A DNA stretch of 64,000 nt from Paulinella micropora (GCA_009731375.1 BJOX01000222.1:265114-329113); one strand, 5' to 3'; counted from the first letter of the stretch, positions 39,338 through 49,701 are shown. The notes: generated by a model from the letters alone, not told the origin. Made by a program: numbers and translations.

Positions 39338-40010
39338 ATGAAACTTTTCCGAGAGTGCCTCCGGGGCGACAACTATGGCGAATATCGACGGTTTGTGGAT
39401 AACCTTATAGAAACAATGACCATCTCAATCACAGTACTGACCCTCCTGCGTCACGTCTCGCTGCTGCGATCTCGGGCGATCTCTATTGGTCTTCCCGTTC
39501 TTTCCTTATTGAAGCATACTGTATGCAGAAGGAAGCAGCTTACCTCAAAGTAAAACTGCTAACAGGAGATGACTTCTCTCACTGTTGTTTCGCGGCAGCA
39601 GTCTCGTGTTTACTATACGATACCCTTGAAGCTGCACTAGCGTCTGCGTGCATACCTATCCCAACTATCCGTCATGATGTCCAGAAAGTGCTCAAGATTG
39701 CCATCAACTATCATCGCAATACGTAAGCGGCTAACCATGCGATCATAACTAACTTCCGGCAAGTCCCTTAACGAATCCGTCGAGGATGTAACCCTACATC
39801 AAGCAACTCACAGCGATCATTTTCTCCCACACCGGCTGGTCCCTCCCCACTCTAAATTGACAACTTTGATGCTGATGCACCCTCTGGCAAGGAAGATAAG
39901 CTTGATGCTCAGCCTAAGAAGGCAAAACGTGCTCGCAGTCTCTCCCCGACACCACCTTTAGCAAGTCTTCAAAATGCGACGGTCTATACGTAAGATGCCC
40001 CGTCCCAGAA
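39338..40010 (+). pseudogene. Broken gag-like or unknown protein gene
   Basis: ATG at 39338 opens MKLFRECLRGDNYGEYRRF. Near 39400 the sensible frame shifts by one and runs LYWSSRSFLIEAYCMQKEAA to KIAINYHRNT, with a TAA before 39400 in the new frame. Further on, 39859-39993 reads DNFDADAPSGKEDKLDAQ, a basic KKAKRARSLSPTPP (possible nuclear localisation signal) and a stop. These pieces look like one protein split by indels. I recognise no domain. Its basic, proline/serine-rich end resembles the other broken gene at 43.6-46.1 kb, which hints at a retroelement structural protein. That is only an impression. Confidence 0.35.
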
Positions 40011-40059
40011 GAAACTAAAGGTTTGCTGATCCACTAGCCCTATACTGCGTCACCTGCTC

Positions 40060-40140
40060 ACTCGAACTCGTCATCCAGCTCGTCTAGCTCGTCAGTCTCG
40101 TCTAGCTCGTCAGTCTCGTCTAGCTTATCGCACACCTGAC
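40060..40140 (+). repeat. Short AGCTCGTCTAGCTCGTCAG minisatellite
   Basis: Four to five copies of CTCGTCTAG/CTCGTCAGT words. Confidence 0.8.
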
Positions 40141-40185
40141 AGGTTTCGGGTTTTCAAAAACACTAAAACCGAGATTCCATGTTTA

Positions 40186-41500
40186 TCTGGCGCGCTTAGG
40201 GAACAGCTGCTAGAATTTTTTTAATAGCGGCATTGATATCTCACAATATATGAGGAAGGTTTCCAAGAGGGTTAAACTTCAAAAAAGAAATTGAAGGCGC
40301 TGGGGCCCCGGCAAGATTTTGGCTCGGCAGCGCTGCCGGCGGCGGGCGGCCAAACAAAAAACTTCTGAAAAACGATGCCGGGTGGTTGCTACTGCTCGGA
40401 TATGTTGATTTGCGACTTTGCTGGCTATGGACCCCATTTCGAGCTGGTTAGACATGTTTGGATGCTCCACAGCAGATGCTTGAGATGTCGTCTGCCGCCG
40501 ACTTTTCTACGGCGGCCAACTGTCTGGCGCGCTTAGGGAACAGCTGCTAGAAATTTTTTTAATAGCGGCATTGATATGTTACAATATATGAGGAAGGTTT
40601 CCAAGAGGGTTAAGCTTTAAAACATTTTTTGAAGGCGCTGGGGCCCCGGCAAGTTTTTGGCTCTGCGGCGCTGCCGGCTGCGGGCGGCCAAACAAAAAAT
40701 TTCTGAAAAACGATGCCGGGTGGTCGCTACTGCTCGTATATGATGATTTACGATGTTTGCTGGCTATGGACCCCATTTCGAGCTGGTTAGACATGTTTGG
40801 ATGCTCCACAGCAGGTGCTTGACATGTTGTCTGCCGCCGACTTTTCGACGGCGGCCAACTGTCTGGCGGACATGTTTGGATGCTCCGCGGCAGGTGCTTG
40901 AGATGTCGTCTGCCGCCGACTTTTCGACGGCGGCCAATTTGTAATTTTTGGAGCAACTCTAGCAGAAAAACCATCCTGACAGGCTGCGAATGTCATACAT
41001 ATCTGAAACCATTAAGTTTTCCTTGCAAGAAACACTAATCCTAACCCGAACCCGAACCCGAACCCGAACCCCAACCCTGACCCTACGGCTAGCCGCTTTC
41101 GGACGCCGCCTGATTGAGCGATGTTGTGGATGGTCTCAAGCTGGTTTCTACTTGTCGGTTATGTTGTATTGGATGCTCCGCGACAGGTACCGGTTTTCTG
41201 CCAGTAACCCGATATCTGCCAGTAACCCGATATGTGTTTGGATGCTCCGCGACAGGTACCGGTGCTGGAGATGTAGTCCGAGTGCCGCCGACTTGTCGGC
41301 GGAAGCCAATTACTACATACTTGTTACGAATCTTGCAGAAAAGGCATGCCAGCTGTTTATTCCTGCGGGGCTATGTTAAGTTACACTGCTTTTGGGCTAT
41401 GAATCCGATTTCCAACTGCTTAAAGATGTTTGGATGCTCCGCGGCGGGTGCTTGAGATGTCGGTCTGCCGCCGACTTGTCGACGGCGGCTAACTGATACA
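40186..41500. repeat. Subtelomere-like module array with GCCGCCGAC hairpins
   Basis: Two ~337-bp units start TCTGGCGCGCTTAGGGAACA (40186 and 40523). A smaller motif, TTTGGATGCTCCGCGGCAGG then GCCGCCGACTTGTCGACGGC, recurs about five times (near 40456, 40796, 40876, 41230, 41428). The GCCGCCGAC...GTCGGCGG part is self-complementary. No coding content was recognised despite open minus-strand frames. Confidence 0.8.
41034..41087. repeat. Interstitial telomeric repeat 1 (degenerate CCCTAA/CCCGAA)
   Basis: About eight hexamers, CTAACCCGAACCCGAACC and on, mixing CCCTAA with CCCGAA and CCCCAA. They are followed by GGCTAGCCGCTTTCGGACGC. Confidence 0.85.
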
Positions 41501-41589
41501 CTTTTTGTACGCAGCTAGCAGAAAAATCATTCTGACAGGCTGCAAAGGTCCTACGTATCTGAAACCATTGACTTTTTTTTGCAAAAAAA

Positions 41590-41658
41590 CCTAACCCTAA
41601 CCCTAACCCTAACCGGAACACTAACCCTAATTATATAACACTAACCCTAACCCTAAGG
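41590..41658. repeat. Interstitial telomeric repeat 2 (CCCTAA)n
   Basis: CCTAACCCTAACCCTAACCC with a short AT interruption, again followed by GGCTAGCGCTTTCGGGCGCC. The preceding ~90 bp (ATTCTGACAGGCTGC ... CTGAAACCATTGACTTTT) also match those before repeat 1. Confidence 0.9.
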
Positions 41659-42233
41659 CTAGCGCTTTCGGGCGCCGCCCGACTGCGCCACGTTGCGGAT
41701 GGACTAACAACCTCCGGGGTAGTTTGCTTTCAAGCCTAATCATGGCTCCAATCCAGCGTTCGTGCTGGCTTGAGTGTGGTCATAGGGCGGGGACCGGACC
41801 AACCTGTAACCACCCTAACCCTATAATTAGCTGACCCTAACACTCAGGCAGGCCACATTCAAATAAATGTAGTACATCAAACAAATATACTTTCCTGTGC
41901 AGGGGATGCGCGAACAGGTCGGGTAAACACCATACCACTATTGCTCACGTACATACATGCCATTCCATGTTAAATGTTTGGTAGGGTTGTCCTCGAGTTC
42001 CTGATGAAGTGCATGTCGTGGGGACCTTTACTTGAAGTCTTTTGGTTTGTTCTCCACGAGGTTGTAACGAGGCGTACGATGACCGATGGGGTGCACAACC
42101 TATTACATTCATGATACTAAACTAAGATTAAAACATCACAATCTATTGCTCGCAATATCATGTATACACATACATTATGCATCACACATCCGAACTAAAC
42201 AAATGCATTGTAAACATCATTGTGTTTCTGCAG
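41659..42233. other. Unique region, no gene recognised
   Basis: Mixed unique sequence with a further ACCACCCTAACCCTATAATT near 41809. No coding region or repeat family was recognised. Confidence 0.6.
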
Positions 42234-42327
42234 GTGGTCGACTATTTCATTATCGCGGCGTGTCAGTGGATCAGAATGAAGTTGCACAACTTCACGGAGT
42301 ACTTGATCATCGTCGGGTAACAGAGAA

Positions 42328-42375
<48 letters not shown>

Positions 42376-42746
42376 TAGAGAGAGACAGAGAGAGATACAG
42401 AGAGGAAGTGAGAGAAAGAGATAAAGGAAGAGAGAGAAAAGAAGAGAGAAAGAGAAGGAGAGAGACGCTTATAATTAGGAATTCCGGAGCTGTAGATAGA
42501 TTAGATGTATATTGAGATATGTATTATACTCTTGTGGATGTGCATTGTTTTAGGTCCATGGTGGAGGTCGAGTTGGATTTGTGGACCGTCCATGATCCTT
42601 ACGATAGGCCCTTTGCGGGACCCAGACAGGCGCTAGAGACTCCCATCCGTAATCGGGGTCGCGGTGTCCTGGCTGTGCGAGCCGGCAACTACAGCCTAGG
42701 CCTGCACTCGGTCGAGGATGTGCAGCGTCTCTTCTCAATGATATTA
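42234..42746 (+). CDS. Candidate two-exon fragment of an unknown host gene
   Basis: Exon 1 (42234-42316, 83 nt) has a TTTCTGCAG acceptor and a GTAACA donor. Exon 2 (42554 to about 42746) has a TTGTTTTAG acceptor and a possible GTATAT donor. The phases agree: exon 1 leaves two bases and exon 2 supplies one. Exon 2 reads MVEVELDLWTVHDPYDRPF, then GRGVLAVRAGNYSLGLHS and EDVQRLFSMI, with the composition of a real protein. In the phase-compatible frame exon 1 is hydrophobic (VVDYFIIAACQW); another frame (GRLFHYRGVSVDQNEVAQ) looks as convincing, so the join is uncertain. Neither end of the gene is visible, and downstream is microsatellite and a gap. No family recognised. Confidence 0.3.
42320..42470. 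repeat. (GA)n tract
   Basis: About 150 bp of GA-rich repeat inside the putative intron. Confidence 0.9.
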
Positions 42747-43003
42747 GTATATATATACATGTATGTATGCATGTGTGCCAATGTATGCCAATTTGTGTGT
42801 GTGTGTGTAATAAATGTATGTGTGCATGTATGTATGTATGTATGTATGTATGTATGTATGTATGTATGTACAGATATGTATATATGTATGTGTGTTATGT
42901 ATGTATGTGCCCGCGCCATCGCCGCCCCCGCCCGCGCCAACGCCGCCCCCGCCCGCGCCATCGCCGCCCCCGCCCGCGCCATCGCCGCCCCCGCCCGCGC
43001 CAT
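42747..43003 (+). repeat. (TATG)n and 18-bp GC-rich minisatellite
   Basis: TATG repeats, then CGCCATCGCCGCCCCCGC repeated five times up to the gap at 43004. All three frames are open, so frames through it are uninformative. Confidence 0.9.
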
Positions 43004-43493
43004 NNNNNNNNNNNNNNNNNNNNNNNNNNNNNNNNNNNNNNNNNNNNNNNNNNNNNNNNNNNNNNNNNNNNNNNNNNNNNNNNNNNNNNNNNNNNNNNNN
43101 NNNNNNNNNNNNNNNNNNNNNNNNNNNNNNNNNNNNNNNNNNNNNNNNNNNNNNNNNNNNNNNNNNNNNNNNNNNNNNNNNNNNNNNNNNNNNNNNNNNN
43201 NNNNNNNNNNNNNNNNNNNNNNNNNNNNNNNNNNNNNNNNNNNNNNNNNNNNNNNNNNNNNNNNNNNNNNNNNNNNNNNNNNNNNNNNNNNNNNNNNNNN
43301 NNNNNNNNNNNNNNNNNNNNNNNNNNNNNNNNNNNNNNNNNNNNNNNNNNNNNNNNNNNNNNNNNNNNNNNNNNNNNNNNNNNNNNNNNNNNNNNNNNNN
43401 NNNNNNNNNNNNNNNNNNNNNNNNNNNNNNNNNNNNNNNNNNNNNNNNNNNNNNNNNNNNNNNNNNNNNNNNNNNNNNNNNNNAGAGATGTTG
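43004..43493. other. Assembly gap (490 N) between two minisatellites
   Basis: Bounded on the left by the 18-bp GC-rich minisatellite and on the right by the 10-bp TTGAGAGATG repeat. Confidence 0.95.
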
Positions 43494-43590
43494 AGAGATG
43501 TTGAGAGATGTTGAGAGATGTTGAGAGATGTTGAGAGATGTTGAGAGATGTTGAGAGATGTTGAGAGAAGTTGAGAGATGTTGAGAGCCT
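43494..43590. repeat. 10-bp TTGAGAGATG minisatellite
   Basis: About ten copies. On the minus strand it extends the gag-like frame as a ten-residue repeat (LNISQHLSTS), because a 10-bp unit cycles through all three frames without a stop. Confidence 0.9.
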
Positions 43591-46147
43591 CGTTAATGTT
43601 TTTATTATCCTGCTGTGCCGGGGCGTTTGCTGTCTCAAGGTCATTGTCTTGTTTCACTTGTGTGCACTTATTGTCTTTTGTCTCCCCGCCCGCCGAGGTC
43701 GTTGACTTTGAGTCAGTTCGCAATCGTTTGATTGGCCGAGGCGATATGCCTGCCATCGGTCTGATCGCCTCCATCGCTAGTTTCTCCTTCCTATTTGCAG
43801 CAGTTATCATTGGTAATCGTGACGTGTGAACGGGTATAAAGCTACCTTGGGGCTGCAGCTTCTGTATACACACGTCTTTGTTTTCACATAGAGGAAGTGT
43901 TGGCATAGTCTGCACAACATCAATAGGTAACACTATGACTTTTGAGTTAAACTTCACAGTTTTCTCCTTCCTCTCTCCCTCCTCCAGTAATTTCACCACT
44001 TCAAATCGTTTACCTTGAGATTCGTCTGGGTAGGATGTTGTATCCGCGTCTGAGGCAGTGTAGACCTGACCTCGACCGAAGTTTGGGTTGGAGCTAGCAC
44101 ATGAGCCTCCTCCTCTAGGTGGGGGCTGCAGCCCGAAAAGCTCTTTCTCCACGAGGATAAAATCCCCGACCTCTTCCTCTCTGAGGAGTTCCATGCCACC
44201 TCGAGCCTCGTCGTCCTCTTTGAGAGGCTTCTCTCCTCCTCGTCGTCCTCTTTGAGACGCTTCTTTCTTTTTTCCCTCCTTCTCCTCCCTCTTCTTCGCC
44301 ATCTTATTTATATAGGCAATGATCGCCGCTCTTAACTCCTCGTCATCACACTGATTGGCATACCAGCCTTCGTTCTCGGTGGCACTCTGAAGCAGGCCGT
44401 AAAGGCCCGGTTCAGAAATCGCCAGCTTGCTGAGGAAATCAGCCCTTGCCACTGGGTTCTTCCTGTCATGATTGTAAGAGCAGGTGTTGCCCGCCATCTC
44501 TGCCTTACACTCCAGGCCCGAGAACCACCTCCAGCATGAGGTCTTAAGGTCTGGCTCTCTCAGTCTCTTCCATCCGGCGACTCGGCTTGTGTACGTGGCT
44601 TGCGCGCCATACACCGCCTGCCTGTGCCATGTGTGCCTCCGTGAGTGTGTCCAAGCTCGAGCATGCACCCATAACTTCTTGGGACAGTGCGGCCGGAGCA
44701 ACGCGTTTGACCGTGGCTTCGAACACCTGTGTCATTAGGAAGTTCTTGGACTTCACCCCACTAAAAGTCGAGCATTGTTGTATGAGCTGAGCAAGTTTGC
44801 TTGGATGAACTGTGTGCAATGCCGACAAAAAATAGAGGATGATCGACTTGCGGCCATACAATAGCACATAGAAGGAAACTACGTCCGTAAGGGTCGCCGC
44901 CAAGCTAACTGCACGCCTTAAGCTCGCCGCCACTGTCTCAAAGATTTCAAATCCTATCAGAGTACCAGTGCAGAGATGCTGGTATCCATGTGATTGAAAA
45001 TATGAAATGAGGGTGGCCACCGCTAGTTCACACTGAGCGTCTAGGCCTGTCGAGCTTGTCCTCTTATTCTCCTCCTGCTTCCTCAAGGTCTTGTACATTG
45101 ATAGATCCAATCCCTCCTGAATTAAAGATTGATCAAGAACAGTAACAAGAGCCTCATATTCTTGAGTCTCATCACAGGTAAAAGACTTCATGCAGGCATT
45201 GATCTCTTTGAGCTTGCCTAGGAGCGAAGCATCCGAGTCTTTGTCTAAACTTGTCTTAGCATAGAGCATAAGACTAGCCACTCCTCCTTTCTTTCCCTTG
45301 AAGGCGTTTATGATGTTTTGCCTGTGACAGTGTCCTTCTTCTCAGTACTAGTGTTTGTGACCACCACCGTAGTTGAGCCCGAGGCTGGTGGGGTAGGAGC
45401 TGGTGGGGTAGTATGTGTCGGAGGGTGTACCCTTGCACCTCTCGCTCTTGCTGACACTTCTGCCAATTTCATCTACTTGGCAAACTCCTCCTGTTCTTTC
45501 GCCTTCTCCTTCTCAGCTATCACCTGCTTTTGAGCATGGGTGATGAAAGCCGCCAACTCAGAAGCAGATCTGATAAAGTTATATTTCTCAACTTATTGAT
45601 CAGCCCCTGCTTTATTGGTGGTCGGTACGACTGTGGCAGTAGGGACAGAGTGATCTTTGATAAGAATCCATCTCTTCCAAGCCTCCTTGTGTAGTAACGC
45701 ACCCACCAACATTCTGAGCTTGGTAAGCACCTTGTCAGCCTTGTCTACCTCATCAATCACAGGATGAGTTTCTCCTGCCTTCTTAATGTTTTTCTCCATC
45801 TCACTCATCTCCTCCTCCAAGGCCTTCACTTCAGTTGAAACAAATCGGTATACCCCTTGTATATTTTTCGAACCGAAATTGGTCTTCATTTTCGCTATAT
45901 CGACTGCCTCCTCACCAGTCGCAAGGAGTCTAGCCCTTGCTCTTGGGTGTATGCATTGGAGGTAACCCTCGCCGCGGCCCTGTGGGCCATAAGAACGTTC
46001 CCAAATCAGAGCTTGGGTGTACACCCGAATGATAGCATCAAGTAGGTCAAGGTGGGTACAAAAATCCCCAAACGTGATATGTTGCACCTTTTTCCTCTCA
46101 TCTCCATTGGAGACCAATTCGTAGTGGAGCTGGCCATGGGCGGTCAC
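43590..46147 (-). pseudogene. Broken gag-like gene with CCCH-type motif
   Basis: Minus-strand coding runs from about 46147 down to 43590 in pieces. 46147-45593 encodes a helical, coiled-coil-like region (ALEEEMSEMEKNIKK). The same frame continues after TAA as VEKYNFIRSASELAAFITHA and after TAG as MKLAEVSARARG, then proline/threonine-rich sequence to a stop near 45300. After a frameshift, NAFKGKKGG and ASLMLYAKTSLDKDS run to about 44640. Another frameshift leads to C-x8-C-x8-C-x3-H (CSYNH, about 44464-44541), a CCCH-like zinc finger. The tail is basic, then acidic, and ends in the 10-bp minisatellite. Helical N-terminus, CCCH finger and low-complexity tail suggest a gag-like protein of a DIRS-type or similar retroelement. 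No reverse transcriptase or recombinase is nearby, so a host gene remains possible. At least two stops and two frameshifts break it. Confidence 0.45.
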
Positions 46148-46149
46148 TA

Positions 46150-46790
46150 CCGGGACAAAAAAAATCTCGGACCACCTTCAAATCTTGAAAAACCCCCTAA
46201 AAATCCCGGAAGTCACTCCCCAAACTTAACGCCGCGAAATTGGGTCGGACCCGTGATTTTGATATTGGCTTGTGATTGCAATCTTGGACCCGAGATAAAA
46301 ATCTCGGACCTATGATTTTAAAGCTTGGGTCCGAGATTTCCAGTCCAATATTAAAAATCGCGTTCCCGAGGTTTTTATCTTGATATCAAGATGTAAAAAT
46401 CTTGAAGTCCAGATAATTTATCTTGATACCGAGATTTAAAATCATGGCTTTCATAAATTTTTTCACTGAATCAGGATAAAAAATCTTGTAATCATGAATC
46501 TTTTAATCACTGGATAGTGACTTAAAAGACTTAAAAAACCAAAGGTTCCCAAGATTTTACGCCTTGTTTCCAAGATTTAAATCACGTTTCCAAGATTATT
46601 TTCTTGAATCAAGATTTTAAATCTTAGTATCAGGATTTGTAATCATGGACTCGAGATTTAAAATCACGAGTTTTTAACCTTTCCTGATACTAAGATTTCA
46701 ATCATGATTTTGTAATTATAAATCCCGGGTTTTTAACCTTTATTCTCATACCCACCCTTATTATCCCGGCCCCCATGAAGTCCCGGCCAC
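46150..46790. other. AT-rich region dense in AAGATTT/AAATCTTG words
   Basis: About 600 bp in which short words such as CCAAGATTT, GATTTAAAATC, TCTTGATATCAAGAT and GGACCCGAGAT recur in both orientations. It resembles a highly degenerate minisatellite or an array of small inverted repeats. No coding content. Confidence 0.55.
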
Positions 46791-46849
46791 TACTTATTAA
46801 AGTAAATATCCGGTTTATTTAATTTAATGTCAAACTTGATTTTCAACAG

Positions 46850-48240
46850 GAGAGAAAAGAAAGAATCGAAAAAGACAGGCAGAGAGGCAGAGAGAAAGAA
46901 GAGAAAGTAAAAAAGAAAAAAGAAAACAGAGAAAGGAAGGATAACCAAGTGTAAGGGCAAGAGAAAAGAAAAAAAGGCGGAAAAAAAAGTAAAGAACTTG
47001 AAGAAATCCAAGAGAGAGAGAGAGAGAGAGAGAGCGAGAAAGAGAGAAAGAAAAGAACTGACAAAGAAAAGAAAGGAAGGATTATCAAGTGTAAGGGCAA
47101 TAGAAAAAGGAAAAAGCTCAAGAGAGGGAGACTCGGAGAGAAAAGAAAACGAAAAAGAAAAGACAGGCAGAGGCAGAGAAAAAGAAAAGAAACTAAAAAA
47201 GAAAGAAAAGAACAAAGAAAAGAAGAAGAAAGAAAACAGAGAAAGGAAGGATTACCAAGTGTAAGGGCAAAAAAAGAGAGGAAAGAAAAAAGGAGGAAAG
47301 AAAAGAGAAAAAAGAAAGGAAAGAAAAGAAAGGAGAGAAAAGACAAAGAAAAGAAAAGAGAGAAGGATTACCAAGTGTGGGCAAGAAAGACAAAAAGAAA
47401 GAGAAAAGAAGAAATGAGAAAAAAGAAACAAAAGAAAGAAAGAGAGAGAGAGGGAGAGAGAGAGATCGAAAGAAAGAAAGAAAGAAACGAAAGAGAAGAA
47501 AGAGAAGAAAGAGAACAAAAGAAAGAAAATAAAAAAGAAAAGAGAGAAAAGAGAAAAGAGAAAAGAGAGAAAGAAAGAAAGAAAAGAGAAAGAGAGAAAG
47601 AAAGGAAGGATTACAATGTATGAGGGCAAAAGAAAGAAAGAAAGAAAGAAAGAAAAAAAAGAAAAAAAAGAAAGGAAGAAAAGAAAAGAAAAGAAAAAAG
47701 AAAGAGAACAAAAAAGAGAAAACGAATGGACCGAAAAGAGTTATGAAATTCAAAGAAGCAAGCAAGAAGACGAGACAGAGAGAGACTTTGTGTGTGTGTG
47801 AGAGAGAGAGAGAACGAGAGAGGTAGAGAGAGAGTATACGAGAAGGATAGAAAAAAAAGAGAAAAAAGAAAGGAAAGAAAAGAAAGAAAAGAAAAGAACA
47901 AAGAAAAGAACAAAGAAAAGAAAAGAAGAAAGAAAGAAAAGATAGAAGGATTACCAAGTGTAAGGGCAAGAGAAAGAGAAAAAGAAAAGAGAAAAGAAAA
48001 AAAGGAGGAAAGAAAAGAGAAAAAAGGAAAGAAAAGAGAAAGAGAGAGAGAGAGAGAGGGATCGAAAGAAAGAAAGAAAGAAAGAAAAGAAAGAGAAGAA
48101 ATAGAACAAAAGAAAGAACATAAAAAAGAAAAAAGAAAGAAAATAAAAAAGAAAGAAAAGAGAGAAAAGAGAGAAAGAAAGAGAGAAAAGAGAGAAAAGA
48201 AGGGAAGGATTACACAGTATGAGGGCAAAAAAAAAGAAAG
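46850..48240 (+). repeat. 1.4-kb homopurine tract with seven GGATTACCAAGTGTAAGGGC units
   Basis: The plus strand is almost all A and G (GAAA, AGAG and AAAG words). A 20-nt unit, GGATTACCAAGTGTAAGGGC, and variants interrupt it at about 46940, 47078, 47250, 47364, 47608, 47948 and 48208, spaced 120-340 bp. Long frames on either strand are artefacts of composition. Confidence 0.9.
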
Positions 48241-48319
48241 GAAGAGAAGAGCTGCGAAAGAAGAGAAGACCTGTTGTCAGTCCGACGCGACGCGGGAAAC
48301 CCATCCAAGCTCCTGGCTG

Positions 48320-48320
<1 letters not shown>

Positions 48321-48375
<55 letters not shown>

Positions 48376-48385
48376 NNNNNNNNNN
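48321..48385. repeat. Poly-A (~54 nt) then ten-N gap
   Basis: An A homopolymer follows CCATCCAAGCTCCTGGCTG and runs to a C and a ten-N gap (48376-48385). Confidence 0.95.
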
Positions 48386-49179
48386 TCTTGAGTCGGATGA
48401 AATGTCGACGTACCTGTGACACACAACGTGGTGAAGACAGCAAGAACAAACACCAACGACCCTCCCTTGGCCGGTTTGAATTTTTCATCTGATCTCTTTT
48501 TTCCTGTTTATTTATGATAACTTATTTCCTTTCGGTTCATAGCTTCTTCAGTGTTATTTCCTTCACTATTGATGATGTATCTTTTATCCCTTATCCGATG
48601 ATATTTTAGTTATTATTTTTTCACTGGGATTTTCCTCTTCCAAAACATATATTTTTATTGCGATTCATAATTCATTTTCCTTTTTCCTTTTTCCCGTTCT
48701 CACTTGTTATACTTCATTTGTATTTTTTAATTATTTTTTACCTTAACCGTAACTACTATTTCCCCGTTCTTTCCAACTTATTTTTTTAACTCTTTTTCAC
48801 GGTTTTTACGTATATTTTTCAACAGTCCGTTTTTGTAGCAAACCGGCCGGGCCGGGCTACGCCTCAGTGGAAAAGTTTTTAGCTGACGGCATACGATTGC
48901 CATTTTCTCTGTGGTAGAATACCGCCGAAACCGCTTCTTGGAAGCGTGCACAGCAATTCTCACAAAGGCAAACGATTGTCTTCTTGCAAGAAAGGCAGCG
49001 AGGGTCGAACGACGATCGGTCCTTGGATCTATCACGATTTCTGAATAAGCATTTGGTTATTAAATAATGTGATAGGGGTCTGCACGCTGATCAGCGCAGC
49101 AGACTCGGTAGATGGCCCTACGTTCTCTTCTTTTCTCTCAGAACTCATTTTCGGCCTGATTTGATGCAGACTTGACACG
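48386..49179. other. Unique region, no firm gene
   Basis: T-rich, largely unique sequence. A minus-strand frame of 85 codons at 48778-49035 (RRYSTTEKMAIVCRQ) has no recognised domain and may be chance. Confidence 0.5.
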
Positions 49180-49247
49180 ATGACCGATGCGAATCAGAAC
49201 CGAGACCGCAGGAGTAGCCAACGAAGTCTGTCTCCTTCTCAGAACAG
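49180..49247 (+). CDS. Candidate first exon, Arg/Ser-rich, unknown gene
   Basis: ATG at 49180 opens MTDANQNRDRRSSQRSLSPS and meets a strong donor, CAG followed by GTAACC, at 49248. The frame hits TAA immediately past the donor, so only a spliced transcript would extend it. A possible second exon, reading EAKTVEGVHINKRSLWR before a GTGAGA donor, lies near 49316-49365. The start context and donor are the only evidence. Confidence 0.25.
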
Positions 49248-49440
49248 GTAACCAACGAAAGCTACCTCTCTGCCACATCTACCAACCCATCCTTCCGTTT
49301 GTCGTTTTGACCCAGAGGCCAAGACGGTGGAAGGCGTGCACATCAACAAACGGTCTCTGTGGCGGTGAGAGCAGCAAGAATGACAGAGAGTCTGTATTTG
49401 ATGTCTCCTTGTGAGCACACAGATATGGATTGGGCCGCGG

Positions 49441-49701
49441 CTAGAGCCTGAGGGTACGACTCCGAGACACCTGCTTGAGTCGAATCAAATTGCTTAAGTT
49501 GTTTTGCAACAGAGTTACGAGGGTTCTGTGTTGGAGTATTTTTTTTTGTCTGACATCCCCGTGTGAGTAAATTCGTTTTGTTGCCCGTGTGGCAATGCAG
49601 AAAGAAATTAGCCTAGTGATGTGGACTCCAAATGTAATGCCCCCAACGATATATAGCTCGTCAGTAGAAAAGTCGGTGATACAACCAAACACAATCGAAG
49701 G
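49441..49701 (-). CDS. Candidate last exon of a tetraspanin-like membrane protein
   Basis: The minus strand has a pyrimidine-rich acceptor (CTCATTTTTGAG) before 49701, then an open frame to the stop at 49441-49443. It reads FGCITDF, then a ~24-residue hydrophobic segment starting ELYIVGGITFGV and ending CIATRATKRI, then a basic tail. A GC pair about ten residues before a final membrane helix beginning IVGGI.FGV, with a short basic cytoplasmic tail, is the usual end of tetraspanins. The rest of the gene, including the CCG motif, was not found upstream (50-51 kb). Any protein ending in one membrane helix is an alternative. Confidence 0.3.
   Translation of the reverse strand, partial: PSIVFGCITDFSTDELYIVGGITFGVHITRLISFCIATRATKRIYSHGDVRQKKILQHRTLVTLLQNNLSNLIRLKQVSRSRTLRL

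Noticed and set aside
40579-40996. Minus-strand frames over the telomere-like modules
   Set aside because: They overlap duplicated hairpin-rich repeats, are not maintained at the same frame between units, and show no domain.
41590-41658. A true chromosome end
   Set aside because: The tract is short, degenerate and internal, with more than 20 kb of sequence on both sides.
42519-43514. A 331-codon frame continuing through the 490-N gap
   Set aside because: Only the first part (to about 42746) has protein-like composition; the rest is TATG repeat, an 18-bp minisatellite and unknown bases.
46790-48424. Long charged (KERE) or phenylalanine/serine-rich frames
   Set aside because: They come from a homopurine/homopyrimidine tract.
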